NCBI RefSeq assembly: GCF_902705855.1
Contig: NZ_CACSIJ010000011.1
Span: 62,001-126,000, forward strand
Reading direction: 5' to 3'
DNA length: 64,000 nucleotides
Origin: Zhongshania aliphaticivorans
Lineage (GTDB): Bacteria; Pseudomonadota; Gammaproteobacteria; Pseudomonadales; Spongiibacteraceae
The notes beneath the pieces were generated by a model. That model had not been told where the DNA came from. It did not search any database and saw only the letters and a program-made list of their open reading frames with translations. Numbering within the stretch: the stretch's first letter is position 1; each line of letters begins with the position of its first letter. Positions 58,988 through 64,000 of this stretch are shown here, piece by piece. Both the position numbers and the translations under genes were made by a program.

Positions 58988-60133
58988 ATGAATTTAAATC
59001 TCACAGAAGAGCAGCAGTTCATTCAGCAAACGGCAGCGGATTTTGCGGCCAAAGAGCTAGTGCCAAACGCTGCTAAATTGGATGAAGGAAAAGGCAAAGA
59101 GGAATTTTTAGCTAACCTTAAAAAGCTAGCCGACCTCGGCTTTATGGGCTTGAACGTGGCCGCTGATTACGGTGGCACAGAAGCGGGTACAGTTGCGTTT
59201 AGCCTTGCTATTACTGGATTAGCGAGAGGCTGTGCGTCAACAGCCGTCACCGTGTCGGTGACCAATATGGTGGCGGAAGTGATTCAATCAGTGGCTAGCG
59301 AAGATCAGAAGGCGGCGTATCTACCTAAAATATGTTCAGGTGAATATTTGGCAGCTGGCTTTTGCTTAACAGAATCGGGAGCAGGCTCAGATCCATCTGG
59401 CATGAAAACTACGGCAGTGCGTGACGGCGATAGCTGGGTATTAAATGGCTCTAAAGCCTATATTACTAGTGCTGAATATGCCGGTGTGTTTGTGGTTTGG
59501 GCGGTGACAGATAAAGAGGCGCCGCGTGGCAAAGGTATTTCATGCTTCTTGGTTGAGCGTGAAACTGCTGGTCTGACCGTTGGTCCCGCTGAAGAAAAAA
59601 TGGGTCAGAAAGGCTCGGCGACCAATCCCGTCTATTTTGATGATTGTCGCGTGCCGGCTTCAGCCTTGATGGGGACATTGCATCGCGGCTACCAAGTTGC
59701 GCTAGGCGAGTTGGCAGGTGGTCGTATTGGCGTCGGTTCGCTGGCCTTAGGAATCGGCGAAGCAGCTTTAGATTACGCCCGCGATTATGCAAAGGAACGT
59801 CAGCAATTCGGCCAGGCTATTTCTAATTTCCAAGGTTTGCAATGGATGCTCGCAGACGCTTACACCGAAATGGAAGCGGCACGTTTGCTCTTGATGCAAG
59901 CGGCGTTTACCAAAGAGAGCGGCGGCGATTTTGGTAAGCAGGCGTCCATGGCGAAATTGTTCGCTACTGAAGCAGCAAATCGCGCTTGTTACGCTGGCTT
60001 GCAGATATTAGGTGGCAATGGCTATAACCGAGAATACCCGTTGGAGCGATTGGCGCGTGATGTGCGTATCACCAGTATTTACGAAGGTACCAGTGAAATT
60101 CAACGTATGATTATTGCGCGAAATATATTGTAA
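58988..60133 (+). CDS. Acyl-CoA dehydrogenase
   Basis: This FAD enzyme introduces the 2,3 double bond into acyl-CoA and passes electrons to ETF. The 381 residues have the typical N-terminal helical domain starting MNLNLTEEQQFIQ, the FAD motifs FCLTESGAGSDPSGM and SKAYITSAE, the KERQQFGQAI segment and the catalytic base Glu366 in YEGTSE. ATG 58988 is chosen for its fit to family N-termini. Other open starts (58913, 58970) would add residues encoded in the terminator region. The profile is that of short or branched-chain acyl-CoA dehydrogenases. Confidence 0.94.
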   Translation: MNLNLTEEQQFIQQTAADFAAKELVPNAAKLDEGKGKEEFLANLKKLADLGFMGLNVAADYGGTEAGTVAFSLAITGLARGCASTAVTVSVTNMVAEVIQSVASEDQKAAYLPKICSGEYLAAGFCLTESGAGSDPSGMKTTAVRDGDSWVLNGSKAYITSAEYAGVFVVWAVTDKEAPRGKGISCFLVERETAGLTVGPAEEKMGQKGSATNPVYFDDCRVPASALMGTLHRGYQVALGELAGGRIGVGSLALGIGEAALDYARDYAKERQQFGQAISNFQGLQWMLADAYTEMEAARLLLMQAAFTKESGGDFGKQASMAKLFATEAANRACYAGLQILGGNGYNREYPLERLARDVRITSIYEGTSEIQRMIIARNIL

Positions 60134-60203
60134 GTTTTGATTTTGAGCGGCCGGATATTATCTGGTCGCTCAGTTCCTCTTTCTGTTTTTTCACGTAAAT
60201 ATT

Positions 60204-61061
60204 TTAATTTCCGAGATGACTGATTACCCGTATTAGTACATCACCGGTAACCGCAATATCTTGTAATTTGGCGACTCGATCGCGGCCCTCGCGGCTTGCG
60301 CGATAGAGGTGTGGAGTCATCACTAATAGCTGTTCAAACTGCGCTGCGGTGAGTGGCTCAGTGGTGAATTGCACAGCTTGGCTATGGCTGAGTTGCCAGT
60401 TTGCATCAAGGGCAGCACTGACGTCGGTAGGTGGATTGCGACGCACCGTTTCGTAAATGGCACTGCGTAATTCGATCAGATGCTCAGGGCCGGGGTCGGC
60501 CATTACAATGTGACCACCGGGCTTTAAAACCCGCTTAAATTCGCTGTAAACCGGAAAGCCAAAGGTGCATAACAAGATATCCTGACTCTGATCCGGTAGC
60601 GGTATTTGGCGGTTGCTGGCAACCAAACCATTCAGTTGGGGGTTGCGGATTTTACAGCTGCGTACTGCCCACTTTGAGATATCTAAGCCCGTTGCCGTCA
60701 GCGCAATATCCTGTGCTAATAAACTCTCACAAACTGAATTAAGGTAATACCCTTCACCGCAACCCGCATCTAAGATCGCTAACTGGTGATTCCCTTGCGC
60801 GAGCGTTTCTATAGTCGATGCCAAGGCTTGCGCCAGCGGCTGGTAAGCGCCGCTGTTTAAAAAATCACGCCGCGCGGCAATCATTTCTTTGCTATCGCCG
60901 GGATCGAGGGACTTTTTATTCTGCACCGGAAGTAGGTTTACATGCCCCTGCTTTGCTATATCAAAACAGTGATTGTTTTGGCAGCGCCAGGTATTGCCGT
61001 CTTGTTGCAACTCGCTCTGGTCGATGGGGCAGAGCAGGTGGGTGAGGGGCAGTAATGGCAT
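60204..61061 (-). CDS. rlmA: 23S rRNA (guanine-N1)-methyltransferase RlmA
   Basis: RlmA methylates a guanine in helix 35 of 23S rRNA (G745 in E. coli). The N-terminal zinc finger is present but altered: CPxC is CPID (Cys11, Asp14), followed by Cys27 and His31. Conserved AKQGHVNLLPVQ and DPGDSKEMIAARRDFL match the family, as does the SAM site ILDAGCGEGYYL. The 285 residues agree with E. coli (269). It is convergent with the acyl-CoA dehydrogenase gene and has no functional link to the lipid genes around it. Confidence 0.92.
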   Translation of the reverse strand: MPLLPLTHLLCPIDQSELQQDGNTWRCQNNHCFDIAKQGHVNLLPVQNKKSLDPGDSKEMIAARRDFLNSGAYQPLAQALASTIETLAQGNHQLAILDAGCGEGYYLNSVCESLLAQDIALTATGLDISKWAVRSCKIRNPQLNGLVASNRQIPLPDQSQDILLCTFGFPVYSEFKRVLKPGGHIVMADPGPEHLIELRSAIYETVRRNPPTDVSAALDANWQLSHSQAVQFTTEPLTAAQFEQLLVMTPHLYRASREGRDRVAKLQDIAVTGDVLIRVISHLGN

Positions 61062-61129
61062 GATGTATCCGTTCTGGGCTTCAAATTGAGGCCGTCAGTA
61101 TGCCGTAAATTGCAGTCTAAGGCTCGGCT

Positions 61130-62599
61130 CTAGTCGCTCGCCACCGCCCGACTTTGGCACCAGTGGCGCAGCGCATCGATATTCTCACTCATGGTAATTG
61201 CCAGCGGCACGGTATTCGAAATCTCGTGGAGTATATGAGCGGTTGTTAATTGTTCATTGCGGGCACTGGCGGAATAGCGGGCCGCGACGATGGCTTGTTC
61301 TATCTCTGCCCCTGTGAATCCTTCAGTGGCGGCACTGAGTTCGGCGCAGCGAAAGTCTTGAAGTTCAAAGTTACGCTTTTTAAGATGAATTGCAAAAATG
61401 TCTTGGCGGACTTTTTCTGAGGGTAAATCCACAAAGAAGATTTCGTCGAGCCGTCCTTTGCGAATGAGTTCTGGTGGTAGGCGCTGAATGTCGTTGGCGG
61501 TGGCGACAACAAATACCGCGTGTTTTCGTTCCGCCATCCACGTTAATAAGGTGGCGAGTATTCGGCGCGAGGTGCCGCCGTCGTGGGCGTCGCTACCAAT
61601 GCCTTTTTCAATTTCATCAATCCAGAGCACACAGGGCGACATGGTTTCGGCAAGCGCTAAAGCTTCGCGCACATTGCGCTCAGATTCGCCGAAAAATTTA
61701 TTGTAGAGCGCGCCCATGTCCATTCTTAGCAGTGGCAAACCCCATAAACCCGCTACGGCTTTGGCGGCCAAACTTTTACCGCCGCCTTGTACGCCAACCA
61801 GCATAATACCCTTGGGTGAGTCGTCGCCGTGTTGGTTAAAGGCCCGTTCACGTTTAGCTAGCCAGTCTTTTAATTTTGAAAGACCGCCGACTTGGGCGAA
61901 ATTGGCAGTGTCATATTCAAAGCTTAAGACGCCCTCCATATCGAGTAATTCAAATTTGGCTTTGTTTACGGCGGCGATGTCGGAATGGGTAATGGCGCCG
62001 TCTTGAAAAATAGCTCCCCGCGCTAGTTTGCGGGCGTCGTCTAAGGACAGGCCACGTAAATTGCTGATGAGCTTGTCTAGCGCGTCTCGGTCGGTTTTAA
62101 CTTTGCGACCTTTGGTATTGGTGAATTCTTGGGCCTCTTTGTAGACTGCCGCTCGAAGCTTGTGATCTTCCGGTACAGAAAGACTAAAGCGGGCGCTGTG
62201 GCGCTTGAATTCGCTGGGAATATCTATGGCGTGACTGATTAAAATGAGGCACTGCCCTGTTTCTTCAGCGTCTAGAGCGATGTCTTTTATTAGTCTGACG
62301 ATACGAGGTTCGTCATTTAAAAACGGATGAAAATCGCAGAGTGCATAAATGCCGGCGAGCTTAGTACTGCGAATATGTTTCAGTGCCGCTTCTGGCTCTG
62401 TGGTAAGTGTTTGGCTGCTTGCTTGGTCGTAGTCACAGCGGCGCAGGCCGTCGGTGATCGACCATGCAAATACCGGCATACCGAGTTGAATCCCGAGTTT
62501 TGACAGTAACGTTAACGCGCGTTTTTCTTCCCATGTTTCGATGATAACCACGGGAATACGAGATTCAATAATCAGGCGTAGGTCGTGGCTATCATTCAT
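61130..62599 (-). CDS. Ycf46-like AAA+ ATPase
   Basis: The 489-residue protein has an N-terminal NTPase-like fold without a clear P-loop (about 1-150) and a complete C-terminal AAA+ module. Walker A is GVQGGGKS (269-276), Walker B is VLWIDEIEKG (about 324-333), with sensor-1 ATAND, the arginine-finger region RKGRLDEIFF and a helical lid. Organisation and sequence resemble Ycf46 of plastids and cyanobacteria, and FtsH/VPS4-type AAA proteins lacking a protease. No transmembrane segment is seen. The bacterial role is unknown. It is 28 bases downstream of the second WS/DGAT gene on the same strand. Confidence 0.85.
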   Translation of the reverse strand: MNDSHDLRLIIESRIPVVIIETWEEKRALTLLSKLGIQLGMPVFAWSITDGLRRCDYDQASSQTLTTEPEAALKHIRSTKLAGIYALCDFHPFLNDEPRIVRLIKDIALDAEETGQCLILISHAIDIPSEFKRHSARFSLSVPEDHKLRAAVYKEAQEFTNTKGRKVKTDRDALDKLISNLRGLSLDDARKLARGAIFQDGAITHSDIAAVNKAKFELLDMEGVLSFEYDTANFAQVGGLSKLKDWLAKRERAFNQHGDDSPKGIMLVGVQGGGKSLAAKAVAGLWGLPLLRMDMGALYNKFFGESERNVREALALAETMSPCVLWIDEIEKGIGSDAHDGGTSRRILATLLTWMAERKHAVFVVATANDIQRLPPELIRKGRLDEIFFVDLPSEKVRQDIFAIHLKKRNFELQDFRCAELSAATEGFTGAEIEQAIVAARYSASARNEQLTTAHILHEISNTVPLAITMSENIDALRHWCQSRAVASD

Positions 62600-62627
62600 G
62601 GGTGAGGTGTTTCCTGTTTAATTTTAT

Positions 62628-64000
62628 TTACGTCGCTGCTTTGTTTTGATGCTCTTGTGAGTGGTCACCAAGACAAGCCGTTTTAAGTTCTTCGAAGGAG
62701 TCTTGCAAACAGGCGGAGTAAAATTCCGGATCGGGCAACATTTTGCGGCAGGCGCTAAAGGATACCGAAATAGTACCAACCTTATCTAATACTGAGCTGT
62801 AAACAATATGGAAGAGGCCGACATTTGGCAACAGTGGCCCAAAATTCATACCGTCTACCATTTTGGCACCGCAGAAATACAGTTGCTGTGTGGGGCCGGG
62901 TACATTGGTGACTACCGTATTAAATATCACGGCGGCCTCGGTTAGGCCGGTTGCCGAGGCAGCGCGCATGGCAAGGGATAACATGCCGCCGGGTAGCACA
63001 TTAGTCACATCTACCGCCATACGTGGGCCGAGTGCGTCGGCGTAGGCTTTGCTACTCATAGATGCGTTGTGGATCGCGCTTAGTCTGGCTTTTGGTTCTG
63101 TAATGTCGGAGTGCAGGGATACCGTCATAAAACCGACCATATTCCCGCCAGCGCTGCGTTCTTCATTGCTGCGTACATCAATAGGGCAGCCGCTGACCAA
63201 GGTTTTTTCTGGGAGCGCGTTTTTGGCAGACAGGTATTTGCGCAGTGCGCCAGATATAATGCACAGCATGGCGTCGTTGATAGTGGCGCCAGATACGGTA
63301 TTTTTAATGGCGCGAATATCTTCAAAGGCGAAGGGCACGGCATCGCAAACCCGGTGAGAAGAGATCTTGCCTTGGAAGAGGGTTTTTTGCTTGTCTTCGA
63401 GGGTGGTGAAATCTTGTTCTTTCTTGCCACGTTGGATGCGGCGCCAACTTGGTATCGCACTACCTAGTAAATTAATAAATTGACTTGGCTTTTTAAGGTT
63501 GTTCACCAAGGCTTTATTCAACATATGCCAGTCGTTATATTTTTGAACGATTTTTCTTGGCGCTATTCCGACGTCGACGGTGTCTGGGCTGAGATCGTGG
63601 AGCAGTGGCACAAAGCGCGCGCCGGTGGCGCCATCCATTGCCGCGTGATGCACCTTGGTCATTACCGCAAAACAGCCTTTAGGAAGATTGCGAACACTGT
63701 CTAGGCCTTCGATGATATACATTTCCCACAGTGGTTTGCTTAGGTCTAGGGGGCGGGCATGAATCCGTGATGCAAGAATGCAGAGCTGGCGCCAATCGCC
63801 GGGTTTCGGCAGTGCCATGTGATGTACGTGGGCCTCGATATCGGCATCTTCCACGTCTTCCCAATAGGGTTGATCTAGGTTTAATGGCACTTTGCGAAGA
63901 CGGCGGTTAAAGATGGGGGACAGGTGTGAGCGGCTATCGATTAGCTGCAAAATTTGCTTAAAACGCACTAAGCCGTCTGGGGCGGTTGATTGGTCGTAAA
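62628..64000 (-). CDS. Second WS/DGAT acyltransferase (N-terminus beyond window)
   Basis: This is a paralogue of the WS/DGAT at 51164-52690. The frame is open to the last base of the window, and the residues at the edge read YDQSTAPDGLVRFKQI, matching YDPSTAPDGIVRFKDI (residues 29-44) of the first copy, so about 30 N-terminal residues are missing. The catalytic motif is HHAAMDG, intact. PLDLSKPLWE and TNVPGP are shared. It ends soon after the catalytic fold and lacks the basic tail of the first copy. It may prefer another alcohol or acyl chain length. The Ycf46-like gene follows closely. Confidence 0.93.
   Translation of the reverse strand, partial: YDQSTAPDGLVRFKQILQLIDSRSHLSPIFNRRLRKVPLNLDQPYWEDVEDADIEAHVHHMALPKPGDWRQLCILASRIHARPLDLSKPLWEMYIIEGLDSVRNLPKGCFAVMTKVHHAAMDGATGARFVPLLHDLSPDTVDVGIAPRKIVQKYNDWHMLNKALVNNLKKPSQFINLLGSAIPSWRRIQRGKKEQDFTTLEDKQKTLFQGKISSHRVCDAVPFAFEDIRAIKNTVSGATINDAMLCIISGALRKYLSAKNALPEKTLVSGCPIDVRSNEERSAGGNMVGFMTVSLHSDITEPKARLSAIHNASMSSKAYADALGPRMAVDVTNVLPGGMLSLAMRAASATGLTEAAVIFNTVVTNVPGPTQQLYFCGAKMVDGMNFGPLLPNVGLFHIVYSSVLDKVGTISVSFSACRKMLPDPEFYSACLQDSFEELKTACLGDHSQEHQNKAAT

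Noticed and set aside
48700-64000. The lipid region as a recently acquired genomic island
   Set aside because: No integrase, tRNA, direct repeats or transposase are visible, and codon use looks like that of the rest of the window.

Overview
The window is chromosomal DNA of a free-living gammaproteobacterium. Housekeeping proteins resemble Pseudomonas and E. coli homologues along their whole length. The gene order parC - SMP protein - serB - FimX-like - PilZ-like - psd - rhodanese - rsgA - orn - queG - nnr - tsaE - amiB - mutL - miaA - hfq - hflX - hflK - hflC - hisZ - purA is, from memory, close to one Pseudomonas aeruginosa chromosomal segment. Wax-ester/TAG synthases, a TonB-dependent receptor with a beta-helix lipoprotein, and a GDSL autotransporter esterase suggest a marine, lipid-using lineage such as Cellvibrionales/Spongiibacteraceae. 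That assignment is inference. I see no rRNA, tRNA, CRISPR array, prophage or insertion sequence.

1-8.8 kb is the translation/RNA-processing cluster rimP-nusA-infB-rbfA-truB-rpsO-pnp. 8.9-12.3 kb holds a SlyD-type isomerase, two small unknown genes and parC. 12.4-19 kb runs mostly on the minus strand: an SMP membrane protein with a degenerate cyclase-like domain, serB (plus), a FimX-like REC-PAS-GGDEF-EAL protein and a PilZ-like protein. 19-21.6 kb carries elongation factor P with both beta-lysylation enzymes (epmB, efp, epmA). 21.6-28.5 kb has psd, a rhodanese, rsgA, orn, an EstA-like autotransporter esterase and queG.

28.7-42.6 kb is a long plus-strand stretch: a DUF4197 lipoprotein, then nnr-tsaE-amiB-mutL-miaA-hfq-hflX-hflK-hflC-DUF2065-hisZ-purA. 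Several genes overlap, and a good sigma70 promoter precedes nnr.

42.9-48.6 kb is an envelope module: a Cys-rich beta-helix lipoprotein, a TonB-dependent receptor and a convergent lipoprotein with transglutaminase-like and TPR domains. It is the best candidate for an undescribed system, although its parts belong to known folds.

48.7-64 kb is a fatty-acid/storage-lipid region: an acyl-CoA synthetase, an SDR, a WS/DGAT, an OsmC protein, a nitronate monooxygenase-type flavoprotein, two AraC-family regulators, an SDR-thiolase-acyl-CoA dehydrogenase operon, rlmA, a Ycf46-like AAA+ ATPase and a second WS/DGAT cut by the window end. The genes plausibly activate fatty acids, oxidise short or branched acyl-CoAs, and store acyl groups as neutral lipid.
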